From NCBI GenBank assembly GCA_012934845.2, contig WNNJ02000931.1, positions 1 to 64,000 of the forward strand: 64,000 bases of DNA. The letters run 5' to 3'. The position numbers were made by a program, and so were the translations under genes. Within the stretch, counting starts at the first letter, position 1; each line of letters opens with the position of its first letter. Below are positions 10,201 to 22,145 of the stretch, one piece after another. Under the pieces are notes generated by a model. That model saw only the letters and a list, made by a program, of their open reading frames with translations, did not search any database and was not told where the DNA came from. Source of the DNA: Pomphorhynchus laevis. Its lineage: Eukaryota; Acanthocephala; Palaeacanthocephala; Echinorhynchida; Pomphorhynchidae.

Positions 10201-11145
10201 TGGGTTTTTTGATGTGGGTTTTTTGATGTGGGTTTTTTGATGTGGGTTTTTTGATGTGGGTTTTTTGATGTGGGTTTTTTGATGTGGGTTTTTTGATGTG
10301 GGTTTTTTGATGTGGGTTTTTTGATGTGGGTTTTTTGATGTGGGTTTTTTGATGTGGGTTTTTTGATGTGGGTTTTTTGATGTGGGTTTTTTGATGTGGG
10401 TTTTTTGATGTGGGTTTTTTGATGTGGGTTTTTTGATGTGGGTTTTTTGATGTGGGTTTTTTGATGTGGGTTTTTTGATGTGGGTTTTTTGATGTGGGTT
10501 TTTTGATGTGGGTTTTTTGATGTGGGTTTTTTGATGTGGGTTTTTTGATGTGGGTTTTTTGATGTGGGTTTTTTGATGTGGGTTTTTTGATGTGGGTTTT
10601 TTGATGTGGGTTTTTTGATGTGGGTTTTTTGATGTGGGTTTTTTGATGTGGGTTTTTTGATGTGGGTTTTTTGATGTGGGTTTTTTGATGTGGGTTTTTT
10701 GATGTGGGTTTTTTGATGTGGGTTTTTTGATGTGGGTTTTTTGATGTGGGTTTTTTGATGTGGGTTTTTTGATGTGGGTTTTTTGATGTGGGTTTTTTGA
10801 TGTGGGTTTTTTGATGTGGGTTTTTTGATGTGGGTTTTTTGATGTGGTTTTTTGATGTGGTTTTTTGATGTGGGTTTTGATGTGGGTTTTTTGATGTGGG
10901 TTTTTTGATGTGGGTTTTTTGATGTGGGTTTTTTGATGTGGGTTTTTTGATGTGGGTTTTTGATGTTGGTTTTTGATGTTGGTTTTTTTATGTTGGTTTT
11001 TTGATGTTGGTTTTTTGATGTTGGTTTTTTGATGTTGGTTTTTTGATGTTGGTTTTTTGATGTTGGTTTTTTGATGTGGGTATTTTGTTGGTTTTTTAAT
11101 GTTGGTTTTTTGATGTGGTTTTTTTTAGTTTTTTTGATGTTTTTA
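7291..11145. repeat. 14-bp T/G minisatellite, block 2
   Basis: About 275 copies of the same GATGTGGGTTTTTT unit as block 1, in domains: GATGTGGGTATTTT at about 7375-7545, GATGTGGGTGTTTT at about 7740-8340, strongly diverged copies at 8400-9060, highly uniform copies at 9100-10960, and GATGTTGGTTTTTT at 10965-11075. No gene. Confidence 0.97.
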
Positions 11146-11146
11146 T

Positions 11147-12680
11147 TATGTGGAAGGATAGAGCATTTGGTTTGATAGGTAAGATAGGCCTTAATAAAGT
11201 TTTGGAGTCACTCGCCCATCACAATTAGGGAGCCACTAAATCACCTCAAATAATCTTGCCCTGTGGTGACTACAGGAGTTGAGATTTATCGGGGAATGAT
11301 ATTCGCGACTCTTAAGGCCTACTTCCGTGCACCCCCAAACCCGTCGCTCCACTTTCTTCTCGGGTATGTCAGATTATAACTGCCGATCAGAGAAGTGAGG
11401 TGACCGTCACAATGCTATTAGCCTCCCCTTCCGATGTAGCAGGCATCAATATTAGTAAACGTGTTTTTATCCCTAAGTTTAAATCCTGATCTTGTTTTAA
11501 AGACCTGCGTCCCATCTCGATACAAAATGTCCTCGTGTCGATTAACGAGAAAGCGCAAATGATCTTTCCTGGTTTTCATGGGTTCGTCAAGCGCGCTCGG
11601 TCTATATACCAGTGAGGTGGAGCAGTTTTGTCGGGAAAATAGCTATCGTCTGGTAGTGGCCGTTCTTCTAAACTTCTCTGCGCCATTTGACCGCATCTCC
11701 ATTCCCTTCGTGATCTCTTCTCTCAGGTCCCTCGGGTTGCCTGCGAGAATAGTGAACAGGGTGCAGATACTGATGTACACCAAGCGTTTTTATTATAAAG
11801 ACGACCCTGATGTGCGTCAGTTCTACCCTATTACGGGCGTGCCTTAAGGCTCCCTTCTTTCTCCTATCTTATATCTTGCAGCTTCCATCATTCTATTTAA
11901 AATATTTAAACGTGAACAACGTCTAGTGGTGTGCGCTGATGACACCACATCCCTGTTCACTAGACACAGGTGCAAAGACGTAGTCTCTAACATCAGCTGT
12001 TTCTTTGCAGGACCAGCCTACACTTTCCAATCTTATTTTAAACTCCGCCAAATCGCAGGTGGTCGTCTTTCATGGCAACCCTGCAACAAAGCAAAAGCTT
12101 AAGAGATTAGCACTCTCTGCCCTCTCCTTCATATTTGCCCATGAACCACTCCCTGTCTTCACGAGTCGAGTAAAATACCTGGGGTTCACTGTTACGGTGA
12201 ACTAGTCGGTGAAAGCTGACCTGGATAGACTTAAACGTATCCTGAAGAGAGCTACATGGACCCTGAAACGGGCCCAGCATCTGTCGTTAAATTGGAAAAC
12301 CCAGGTACGCCTTTGGGGTACCTGGGCTATCTCGGGATTAGTCTTTTTTTAAGAGGACGTCCCCCAGAGCAAAGACTAAGGTTTATTAAGCTTTTCGTCT
12401 CTCGTTTACCCAGCATAGTCCGCGCCGATTGGATTCTCCGGGGGGGGTGATAGACCGTGGGTGGTTCAGTCGGAAAGCGGCGTGTTGGATTGTTTGGGGG
12501 GGGCTCAGATCCCAATGGATTTGAGGCCGTGAAAGTTTGGAAGACGGAATGATTGATTAGTCTGCATACTACATTTGACTGTTTGTTGTCTCTGATTTAT
12601 GACATTTTCTATCTTACTTTATGTTATGTACTTTGTTTTTTATTAAGAAAATCTTATTATTATATTATTATATAAGGAAT
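11147..12680 (+). mobile_element. LINE A copy 1, 5'-truncated reverse transcriptase end
   Basis: Matches the LINE at 47.1-51.0 kb from its position about 49442 to the 3' end. Recognisable RT pieces: 11578-11847 (fingers/palm, F-SAPFDRIS, ending at the GVP of the QGSP motif), 11925-11960 (ADDTT of YADD, preceded by C instead of Y), 12005-12205 (VKYLGFTVTVN thumb) and 12256-12450. Stops and frameshifts separate them, so it is dead. The 3' end is a TTA-rich tail at about 12645-12675. It starts directly at the minisatellite edge. Confidence 0.9.
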
Positions 12681-12686
12681 CAAACA

Positions 12687-13225
12687 AGTCGCAGAAAAAA
12701 TACACGCAACTTCTGGGAATTTATAGACTCCTTACCTGTCTAAAACTTTTCGAAATATATATTTCCAGACAGGACATTTAATTTGTGAAATGTGAGGTAG
12801 TTATACTACTCTGTGCATCAATCCTAAACATGCGAGTTGAAATTAGTGTGCGAATATCGTCACAAACCAGTTGCCATACGATCTAACCAATAACATTTCC
12901 TGCGCCGATGATAGTACTTGGTGGATCTTTAGAGCACAGACACTGATCAGTAACGTTTCAACATGATGTAATAATCGAAATATCTATAAGGAATTCAGCT
13001 CGTCTTTGAAAAATTGCACGAAAGTCCTGCGAATATAAAGACTTTTTACTAGTCTAACACTTTTCAAAATTGATTTCGAGAGCAGGTCATTTAAGATGTT
13101 ATATGTAAGAACGCTATACTTAATGTGATCAATCCTAAACGTGAGTATGCAAACGAGTGTATGAATATCATCGTCACAAAACAGTTGACACACAATCTTA
13201 CCACTAACATAATCCTGCACCACTG
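12687..13225. repeat. Old tandem duplication, two ~220-bp copies
   Basis: 12687-12905 and about 13000-13225 share spaced blocks (for example 'ctaaaactttt'/'ctaacactttt', 'caatcctaaac', 'atcgtcacaaa'). Divergence is high. An open frame on the minus strand through the second copy (12984-13223) has no recognisable domain. Confidence 0.6.
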
Positions 13226-13900
13226 ATAGCCATCAAATGGCCGGACTCATTCGCCGTACATTTGATTACCTGAGTCCATTATCATTTCGAACTCTGGCTT
13301 ATGCGTTTATTTTGAGTAATTTGCTATATGAATCCTAGTGTACTTATCCAAAAACTATACGTGAAGAGCTCCAGATGGAGAGTATATTATGGCGTGGAAC
13401 TAAATTTGTTCGAGAAGCACGGAACTTTCTATACAATGTCAGATTGGAAATGCTTTACATGAAGAACGTGAACTTCACTAATTACTATTGTTTAAAATAC
13501 AATGATTTTCATAATTGTTATGTATAATTTCATTAAATATATTGTTTAGCAAATAACCGGTTATATGTTAAATAATAAATATATATATGTTAAATACTCA
13601 ACCACTATTTTAATATAAATACTGTATTTTATCAATTTTTTAATTAACATATCCAGATTCAAAAGTACTCACTAAATTTGAAATATGGAATGTCTACACT
13701 CTTAAATCATGAGTTATATTCAAGTCTAAATTTAACAGAGTATCTAGTTGTTGATAAACAAAATCAAATGCGTAAAAGACAGAAGAATAGATCACACACT
13801 TTAATTGACTAGATTGTTTTCTTAAAAAGAAGTTATAAGCGAACGTTTAAAAACATTAAATTGGTGTGAAATAATATAATTTTCACGGTTGTTTATATCA
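13226..13900. other. AT-rich intergenic DNA, nothing recognised
   Basis: No gene, RNA or clear repeat seen. Confidence 0.5.
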
Positions 13901-13949
13901 ATATATTGCCTTTAAAAATACTTAAAATATTTAACATTAACAGCAATAT

Positions 13950-15300
13950 AGAAAACTTACTCACCTGGCTGATATAATATATCATTAATCTATACGTAAA
14001 TCGGTAGTATAATTAATTGGCACACATAATGATGGTATTATCAATAAAAAATACCGCAATATATTATTGATTAGCGCACACATCAATAACTATTTGAATT
14101 TTTACATGTATAAACTGTAAGTCTATTCAGATACATCACATTTTATTGATTGGTCAATTAATAAAAATCGACTTTTATTTTTAATTTGAAATTTTAACTT
14201 TATATAAATATAAATTATATAAAATCTTATATAATAATTTATTGCCTATTATGTATAATAATTTATATGCGCGAAAGACAGAGAAAAGTGAAAGAATTTG
14301 GTCAAAAAGGCGGACTCCGTAACAAAGCGGAACAAACGCTAAAGAAAAAGAAGATATGTATAATAATTTATCTTTATTTTTAATTCGAATACATCTTATA
14401 TTATGAATTATTCAATTCATAAAAATTGACTTTTATTTTAAATTTCAATTTTAAATTTTAACTTTATATATAAATTGTATAAAATCTTTTATAATCATTT
14501 ATTATTAATCTTTATTTTCATTTTTATATGGTATAAATGAAACACTTGAGAATCACAATCCCATGAAAGAATAGTATGATACTCACAATGATTAGAGGAT
14601 TAAACAAAATAAAAAAACTTTGATTTCCGAACTAAAATTGCTTTCACTTCCCAAAGTCTAATACAACGTCTGGTACAACGTTTGTTATTTATTATTCAAT
14701 TATACAAATTGACTTTTATTTTACATTTCGATTTTAAATTTTAACTTGATATAAATATAAATTATATAAAATCTTATATAATTATATTATTTATCTTTAT
14801 TTATATTTATATATAGTATAAAATAAGTAGACTCACTTATCTGATCTGATTTGTTCTACTGACAAGTTATTATTGAACTGTGGACTTTGTTAAAATATAT
14901 TTTCCGGTAATATAACCACCGTTATAATTTTCAAGCAAATTTGATGAATTTTTTATATTTTTTATAATAGAGAAATACAAATCGAGAAAATATTATTTAA
15001 AATAAATTTAAACTATTAAGCGGAATTCTTTTACGGATGGATAATAAACGATATGCTTTGTATTTAAATAAAGTACACTAAATAATCAAATAGCATCAAA
15101 GAAAATACGTCATCAGCACGTATGTTGCCTCGCTGCTATGTTGGATAGAGGAATAAAGCCCGAAACCTGACAACATAGCAATTCCTTCTGATGATATCTT
15201 ATCCGTATTCTTAGACATCGTATATTATTTATTAGTCAATTCATAGCAATTAACTTTTATTTTAAATTCTAACTTTTTATAAATATAAAATATATAAGAT
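13950..15300 (+). repeat. Dispersed AT-rich repeat carrying the F6 module, local copies
   Basis: A block beginning near 'tcaattcataaaaattgac' followed by T/A-rich sequence recurs at about 14150-14280, 14390-14540, 14690-14830 and 15235-15300. The same block follows the F6 module at 24520, 53130 and 54230 and, inverted, at 42480 and 44000. Between the copies at 14650 and 15210 lies a ~560-bp unit that ends in the F6 module. Confidence 0.7.
15132..15200 (+). ncRNA. F6 split hammerhead module, copy a
   Basis: Order: CUGCUAUGUU (helix III'), GGAUA site region, GAGGAA (helix I'), AAAGCCC, GAAACC, AACAUAGCA (helix III), UUCCUU (helix I), CUGAUGA. The cleavage strand comes first, then GAAA, then CUGANGA: a circular permutation of the F1-F4 order. 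Helix II is weak in this copy. Confidence 0.55.
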
Positions 15301-17080
15301 TATTTATTATTAATAATCTTCTAAGATTGTTTATTATTTATAATTTATTTTATTTACCATTAATTAATCTTACCAAAAGACTAATTAATTATCCAAATTA
15401 ATTGTATCATTATTGTACAATTTACAAATTTTTTTTTCAGTATACTGTGAATATGACCGTAAAAAAATTACAATCCTGATACAATTAATTTTGATTGATT
15501 GACATATTGATTGGCATATCAATTTCAAATCACTATCATATCAATTTATATCACTATCATGTCAATTTCATATCATATTCAATGAAAATTATTTGGCAAG
15601 CTTCTCATGATGGATGTATCCTCCTTATAAACGACGATTTCGCATGAACTAGGCATGTAGGCAGACTGTGAAGTTTCGTTGCAACGTGAATGGCCAATTG
15701 GGAAAATTGTATTAATGCACGAAGCATTGACAGTTATAAGTTTATATATAAGTTATAACAGGAATTCAATAGTATAACCCCTGGTATACTATTGAAAACA
15801 TTCTTGTCATTGATATAACACGGTGGTTGACTAAGATCACGATTATTGTATTCAATCTTACCATCAATGATGCAGGGCCATATATTCACGACAAGAACAG
15901 AATTAAAACCTTTATATATAATTATTCTATACTTTCAACTATTATATATTCCATCATTGATTCATATCCTTCATATCCTTTACTATGGGATATTTTTGAC
16001 TCTTCTATATATTGAAGGTTTCATCCTTTACACCTACCAACATATATTATTTTTAGTTGTGCAACAACCATTCATTACCTTTAATAGGATTTTTCAGATA
16101 TGCAGATGATATATTTAATCTAATCCAGAACTATCTAATCGTATATATTCAGAACTATCTAATCTGATGTATCCAGAACTATATCATCTAATCCAGAACT
16201 ATCTAATCGTATATATCCTGGTTAAAAAATTGTGTCGGTTATAAATACAATATAAGATATACAATAATATACAATATCAATATACAGCTATATATTCAAC
16301 TGATTACAGTGATTACATCTAACTGATTACAATCGTTTATGATCAATCAGTGAATATTGGTTATCACAAGAAAACCGGCATTTGTGCAGTTTGTCTGCGG
16401 CAACTGAGTTTGACGTCAAGTGGCGTTGTATACAGTCATGGCCCACATACCGAGTACTTAAATACATTCCTCAGGCGTCTCGTAAGCTTGCTGTCGGCAG
16501 AGTGCCAGCACTAATCGATATAATCGTCGTAAACCCAGACAGCATTGATGACTGACAGCAACTACTACTCTCAGCTCACAGTTGCTTTACAGTTACAGGG
16601 CGTGGCAGTAAACGACATCGACTGGGTATGACAACTAAAGTTAACAAGGCCATATCACGATACTAGTCACACTTTTGTCAGCCACATGTAGCAGCACAAA
16701 CGCAGTCTCGTAGAGGAAAAAGAGGAAAAAACAACATCGGACGACGTTCATAACCTGACTGTGATGTATCGGCAACGAAGAGGGATAAGTGCGTGGTGCA
16801 AGTTAAAATGACAGTCAGCAACGATTTTCTGGCTTTGTTTAACGATTAGACTGTTGTTGCTCTGCGCCTACTACACGAATATACCCCTACACGAATCTGG
16901 AGAAGAGGCAGTACAAATTTGACAAAAAAAGGACAATGCAAATCATTTGGTGTCAAATAACATTTCAGATCAAGTAATTTACCTAATGCTAGCGAACTTA
17001 AAACTAATATTTTAAGCAGCTAAACAGATGACTATGTTACTCATTAACAGAACTCTAATGATCTCCTTATTAATATATCT
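15301..17080. other. AT-rich intergenic DNA with short repeats
   Basis: At 16120-16215 a short unit built on 'ccagaactatctaat' and 'cgtatatat' is repeated about four times. 16300-17080 is less AT-rich and may hold the 5' part of the LINE that follows, but no frame supports this. The open frames at 15827-16109 have no domain. Confidence 0.5.
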
Positions 17081-19920
17081 GTTGATGTTTTAGACAGAAG
17101 AATAGAGGCTGAGATTTACAAACAGACGAACTGAATGTTCAAAGTTGGTATTTAAATTATGAACTGAGAAAGCCTGTAACATCATGCAATGCAAGTGTTG
17201 ATGACGATGGCAATTCCTCAGGCAGAACATCCAATATAAGAAAAGAAAGGAGTCAGAATTACGGCAGAAGTATGAATGTTATTTTGAGTGGAATTGAAGA
17301 GTCGTGTATGATCAATTCCCAAGTAAGAGTTGATGAAGATATTTCTTGTGTGCGTGCAGTATTGACCAGACTTAAAGAAGATGATATGAAGCTGCAAGTT
17401 CGGAGTTTGATTCGTCTTGGGAAGCGTACCACAGAGAAACCTCGCTTATTGAAGGTCATCTTGAGTTCTGCTGACCACGCTAAGATGTTGCATCATCGTT
17501 GTTACCTCTTAAAAGATTCTACTATAAGAATACCGAGATACATTAATTTTGATGAGCGTTTGAAATGGAGGAATGCTCGCGAGGAGCTACAGGGTAGAAT
17601 AAGCAAAGGAGAGACGAATCTATGCATAAGAAATTTTCAAGTAGTTCGGTGGCGACCATCAGTACGTTAGACCCCGCTTATCCCAAACTAAAAAATGGGT
17701 TTTATTCTGATTCTATTTTTGATGATTTAATTGATTTTTATGCGGTACATGATAAAACTAGCAAAACCTTTACGTTATTAGAGACTTCAATTCATATTGG
17801 TTACTCAAACCTTAGAAGTATTCCATTTCAATTTCCTTTCTTGCTCGACTATATTGCTGATAATCATTATGATATATTCTGTATTTCAGAATCTTGGTTA
17901 CATATAAATTAATAAGAGCGGATCGCTTTCCTGGTATGCGAGGTGGAAGAGTTGTAACATTCGTTTGACATGATCTCTCAAGATCAAATATACCATATCT
18001 TTGTGATTCTGAGTGGTCATATGAGTGCCTGCCTTTTACTGTTTATCATCAATTGTTAAAATTAAATGTTTGTGTTGTTTATAGATCTCCATCTTTTACT
18101 TTGATAACAGATCGTCTTAAGGATTATTTATCTAATTTTTGTTCATCCCAACGATTTGTCATTTTAGGTGACTTATACCTTCCGAATGTAGATTGGAATA
18201 TGAATGGCTATCAACCCTGCTCAGGCGTATCAAAATAATTTCGTGATTTATTTCTTGCTGACCTGCTTTTAGTGCAACATTGTAGAGAACCAACTCATGT
18301 CGACAGTGCTACTCTAAATCTTGTGTTTACAAGATGTACTGGAGATATCGACAGTATTGCGTATTATCCTCCTCTTGGTAACAGTGATCACTGTGTTCTC
18401 TCCGTTAAGTTAGTGTCCAAGATCGTTTGTAGAGCAAAATTGGGTTATCCAAAACGAAATTGGACTCGGGTGGATACCTAACATCTCTTAGCTGCTTTCT
18501 ATAAAAAATTTTCTCATAGTTATGGGTCTACTACTGTTTCAGATCTGCTGACCATTCTTTATAACGTTTCCTTAAATTTGTCTGATAAGTTCGCTCCGAA
18601 ACGGAGAACTTTCATTAATCCACTCGCCCTCAGTGGTTTGATCATGAACTTCGTGGTGTTGAAACTGCGCAATGCCCTGTGGGCTATATTACTCAAACCC
18701 ATCCTGAAAACTTAGATATGTATCGGTACGTGCACAACCTCTGCACTAGATTGAAAATACACAAGCGAATAGCATTTGAAGATGGTATTGCAAATTGCAT
18801 CGGGAATCGACCAAAGCGTTTTTGGTCATATGTGAAAGGTTCAAGCATACTTCCCTCTAATATAGCATGCATTACTTCAGGTGAATATGCTTATTCTACT
18901 GAGTCTGAAATTGCTGAATGCCTAGCGGACAGCTTCCATTCTCCATCGACTATTGTTTCGGATATTTACTCTTTAAAATGGTATCCCATTCACAATATTA
19001 CTCAGAATCTCCTTAAGCCAATCAGTGCATCTGAAGTATTGCACCTAATCACTGGGCTTGACCGATTTGGCTCTCCTAGTTTAGATGATATTTCACCTTA
19101 CCTAATTAATGCGGTTGGACCTGCTTAAGTAGTGTTTTAGCTCCTATATTTTCATTTAGCCTGATCAATTCGTGGATTCCTGCAATATGGAAGTCTTCTA
19201 TTATTGTGTCAATCCCTAAAAAACAGTCAGCGACTTGCTTAGATTTTCGCCCTATCAGTTTGAACAGTGTTCTCTCAAATTTGCTAGAACGAATTATTTC
19301 CAAAAGGCTACTGGAACATTTAAACTTTAACAGCATTCTTACTTATTCTCAACACGGGTTTAGACAAGGCCGTTCATGTCTATCTAACTTGCTTACCGCG
19401 AGATAGAGTTGGATGGAAGTACTAAGCTCAGGACTTTGTCTCGACGTCGTATTTCTAGATTTTTCGAAAGCCTTTGATCGTGTTCCACATAAAGGTCTTG
19501 TATCACTTAATTCACTACAGCGTCTCTCGGGTAATCTGCTCTTAAATTGAAAATTTTCTTTTATTGCGTACGTTTAAGGTAAGAGTTGGTAAGTCTTTAT
19601 CTGCAGAACGAAGTATGTCAACAGGTGTCCATCAGGGTTCTGCACTAGGCCCCCTATTATTCACCACGTTCCCTAACGATTTACTCTTACGTATTGAGAA
19701 CGCTCACTTGGCATTCACTGATGATCTTAAAATTTGGACTTCTATACGAGATATTGATGACTGTAGTTCTTTACAGACGGACTTGGATCGAGTTCATGAT
19801 TAATGCCGCTCTACTGGATTACATCTTAAAGTTGATAATTGTGTACTTATGATGATGGGTAGAAAATCCAGTAATTTTACATATCATATCGGCGATGTTC
19901 GTCTCACTGAAATATCACAT
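17080..19920 (+). mobile_element. CR1-like LINE (LINE B), decayed but long
   Basis: 17272-17670 resembles the C-terminal part of CR1 ORF1 (NVILSGIEES, RSLIRLGKR, RLLKVILSS). ORF2 starts near 17622 and is broken into frames. Endonuclease: 17622-17912 (NLRSIP...YDIFCISESWL), 18053-18238 (YRSPSF, GDLYLPNVDWN) and 18272-18481 (GNSDHCVL). RT: 19206-19406 (FRPISL, HGFRQGRSC), 19445-19500 (FLDFSKAFDRVPHKG), 19564-19803 (VHQGSALGPLLF, then FTDDLKIW in place of YADD). Several frameshifts and stops: dead. Confidence 0.88.
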
Positions 19921-20089
19921 CATAGAAAATAATATATAAAAATAATATATCTAAAATAATATATCATTATTCGCTTTAACCAAGTTGCTGTAACAACTGA
20001 AAACGCCCAAGATGCAAAACGTGCAATCAGATAAAATATTAAGATCATCTACATATCTGAAATATCATTTTAATGGTAATAGCTGATGC

Positions 20090-20330
20090 ACGACTAAACA
20101 TTATATATGTAGGTAGGTGTAAAGAATGTAACCTGCAATATATAGGAGACTCAAAAAGATCCCATTGTGAAATTCTAAACAACAAGGCAGCAAAATAGCT
20201 AAGATCTTACCGATAAGAGATGTAATTAAGGAAATTATTTCTAAAAATACGAAAAAAATTTCCTGCAACAAATATACTAATTATAGAGAAGAGCAAGGTT
20301 ACATTCGGATGATATCAATGATTAATTAAT
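20090..20330 (+). pseudogene. Penelope-like element fragment: GIY-YIG endonuclease domain
   Basis: Translating 20103-20165 gives IIYVGRCKECNLQYIGDSKRS, the C-x2-C...QYIG pattern at the start of the GIY-YIG domain in Penelope-like elements, where YIG usually follows a Cys pair. About 110 bp further, NYREEQGY may match its R-x-x-E end. No RT is seen upstream, and the reading frame shifts, so this is a remnant. Confidence 0.6.
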
Positions 20331-20481
20331 CAATAATAATAGTTAATACAAAATATTAAAATCATGAATTTGATCATGAATTTGATATGCCAGTTAGATG
20401 AGCCTTATCACAATTGTCCAAAATTATCTAGGAGTCATTTAGGGATCTGTGCTCGGGCCTTTGCTACTAAAGTTATCACAA

Positions 20482-20557
20482 CAGCAGTCGAAACGCACCC
20501 TAACCACTTCATCCGACTGACGATGACTGCTGGGTGGTTAGGGGCGTCTATGAGTGA
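20482..20557 (+). ncRNA. F4 split hammerhead module
   Basis: CAGCAGUC (helix II', 20482-20489), GAAA, helix III strand 20493-20507, UUCAUCCGA (helix I), CUGACGA (20517-20523), GACUGCUG (helix II, 20525-20532), helix III' 20534-20547, C20548, UAUGAGUGA (helix I'). Helix II is 8 perfect bp, helix III 14 bp with one bulged A. Helix I has two mismatches. Reversed strand order as in F1-F3. A partial copy lies at 56905-56957. Confidence 0.65.
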
Positions 20558-20960
20558 TACATTAGACTGATGAAGCTGGTGATCGAAGTCCTGTTTTTTA
20601 GAAGCTCATATCGATTTAAAATCATTGGCTCCTGGACCACAGTTTCAAGCGATTTTTCGCACTACCAATATATATAAGGAAAGATTCTATATATCATGAA
20701 GAAAGGATATTGTTGCTGGTTTTCAATGCAAAAGTCACCATATGTGATCTAGCAATTATTCAGTAAATATATATGCATCCATTACATGATCACCAGTCCC
20801 GATTTCAATCGATTTATATGATCTCATACTAAACTATATACGGAAAATAAGTCCGCTGTGCGGAATTAGACAACAGCCAGGATTTCGAATGAAATTGATA
20901 ATGTATTCAATATTGTTGCAGATTGAAACTGGCGTTGATCAACGAACTGCATGATACATG

Positions 20961-21052
20961 TCACTTCTAGATGACAACTTCAGCATCGAAATGATGGTGT
21001 ACTCGGCAACACTCATCAGTAGAATAAAGTACCCCCTGGTCGTTTCAGTTGC
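20961..21052 (-). ncRNA. F2 split hammerhead module, inverted copy
   Basis: Minus strand: GGCAACU, GAAAC, helix III strand, UUAUUCUA (helix I), CUGAUGA, GUGUUGCC (helix II), a UUCG-capped hairpin, helix III', C, UAGAAGUGA (helix I'). Confidence 0.6.
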
Positions 21053-21345
21053 CTGTGTGAAAGTAAAAGAAGGCATTTCCGACACGTTGCTTAAACGTCT
21101 GAGGCTTTCGCTCTTAACTAGATTCTAGTAAACTGGATTCACATTGAGAAGTTAAGTCGTACTGTGAGGAATGAAACAACGGTCAGGATTCCGAATGGAA
21201 TTCGTTATGTATTCAATGTGGTTACCGATTGAAACTGGCGTCGTTCAACGAACTACAAGCTCCTTTTCACTTCTAGAGACCACTTCATTCTTAATTCACA
21301 ATGTCACATTCTTAATTCTTCATTCCATAATTCACAATGCCACAC

Positions 21346-21438
21346 GGGCAAACGAAACGATCAGTGGGTACTTCATTCAACTTATGAGTGTGGCCGGGTA
21401 CTTTATCATTTCGATGCTGAAGTGGTCGTCACTAAGTG
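21346..21438 (+). ncRNA. F2 split hammerhead module, decayed copy
   Basis: GAAAC and the UUCG hairpin are kept, but the core reads CUUAUGAG instead of CUGAUGAG. Confidence 0.5.
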
Positions 21439-21748
21439 AAATGTTGACTGAAAATCGTGAATCAAACTCCAGTCTAACAAACTACACCATTTTGTATATA
21501 TAGCAACACCATTTACAATAAATGCCGAATTTTGTGAGAAATTCTAGACCGTTGTTTTCTCAGCACATCGGTGCACTAATATTACACATGCCTTATCCAT
21601 TAAGAATCCAACGAGTGCGACGAAAATTCAGCAACAACTTCTGCATAGTGTTTAAGGATGATCTGCACAAAAATTCGACCTGGTAAAAAGCGTAATCCTC
21701 AGTAAATTAAGCAAAGTGTTGAGAATGCCTTCTTTTACTGTTACACAG

Positions 21749-21840
21749 ACAACCGAAACGAACCGTCGGTACTTTATTCTACTGATGAGTGTTGCAGAGT
21801 ACATCATCATTTCGATGTTGAAACAGGTCGTCTAGAAGTG
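21749..21840 (+). ncRNA. F2 split hammerhead module, copy with intact core
   Basis: CAACC, GAAAC, helix III strand, UUUAUUCUA (helix I), CUGAUGA, GUGUUGC (helix II), hairpin with UUUCGAUG, GGUCGU, C, UAGAAGUGA (helix I'). Confidence 0.6.
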
Positions 21841-22145
21841 ACATGGTGACTAAAAGTCGTGAATCAAAGTCCAGTCTATCAAACAACACCATTTTCTATA
21901 AATGGCGCATTTCGTAAGAAATCCTGGACCGTTGTTTAATCAGCACATCCGTGCACTTATGTTCTACACGCAGTATTCACTAAGGATCCAACAAGTGCAG
22001 CGACAATTCATCAATAACCACTGTCTAATGTTTAAGGATGATCCCCACAGCAATTCTACCTGGTAAAGAGCGTAAGCCTCACTCAATTAAGCAAATCTTA
22101 CACAGACTACCGAAATGACCCACTGGTCGTTTCGAGACAATCTTC

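Larger units (their letters stand above)
20940..22145. repeat. Hammerhead repeat F2 cluster (~395-bp units)
   Basis: One inverted partial copy (20940-21060), then direct units with modules at about 21346 and 21749 and a remnant near 22100. Another copy lies at 58245-58720. No protein is encoded; the 110-codon frame at 21171-21503 lies inside repeat sequence. Confidence 0.8.

Noticed and set aside
20560-20600. CTGATGAAGC...CGAAG downstream of F4
   Set aside because: No GAAA strand and no helix II.
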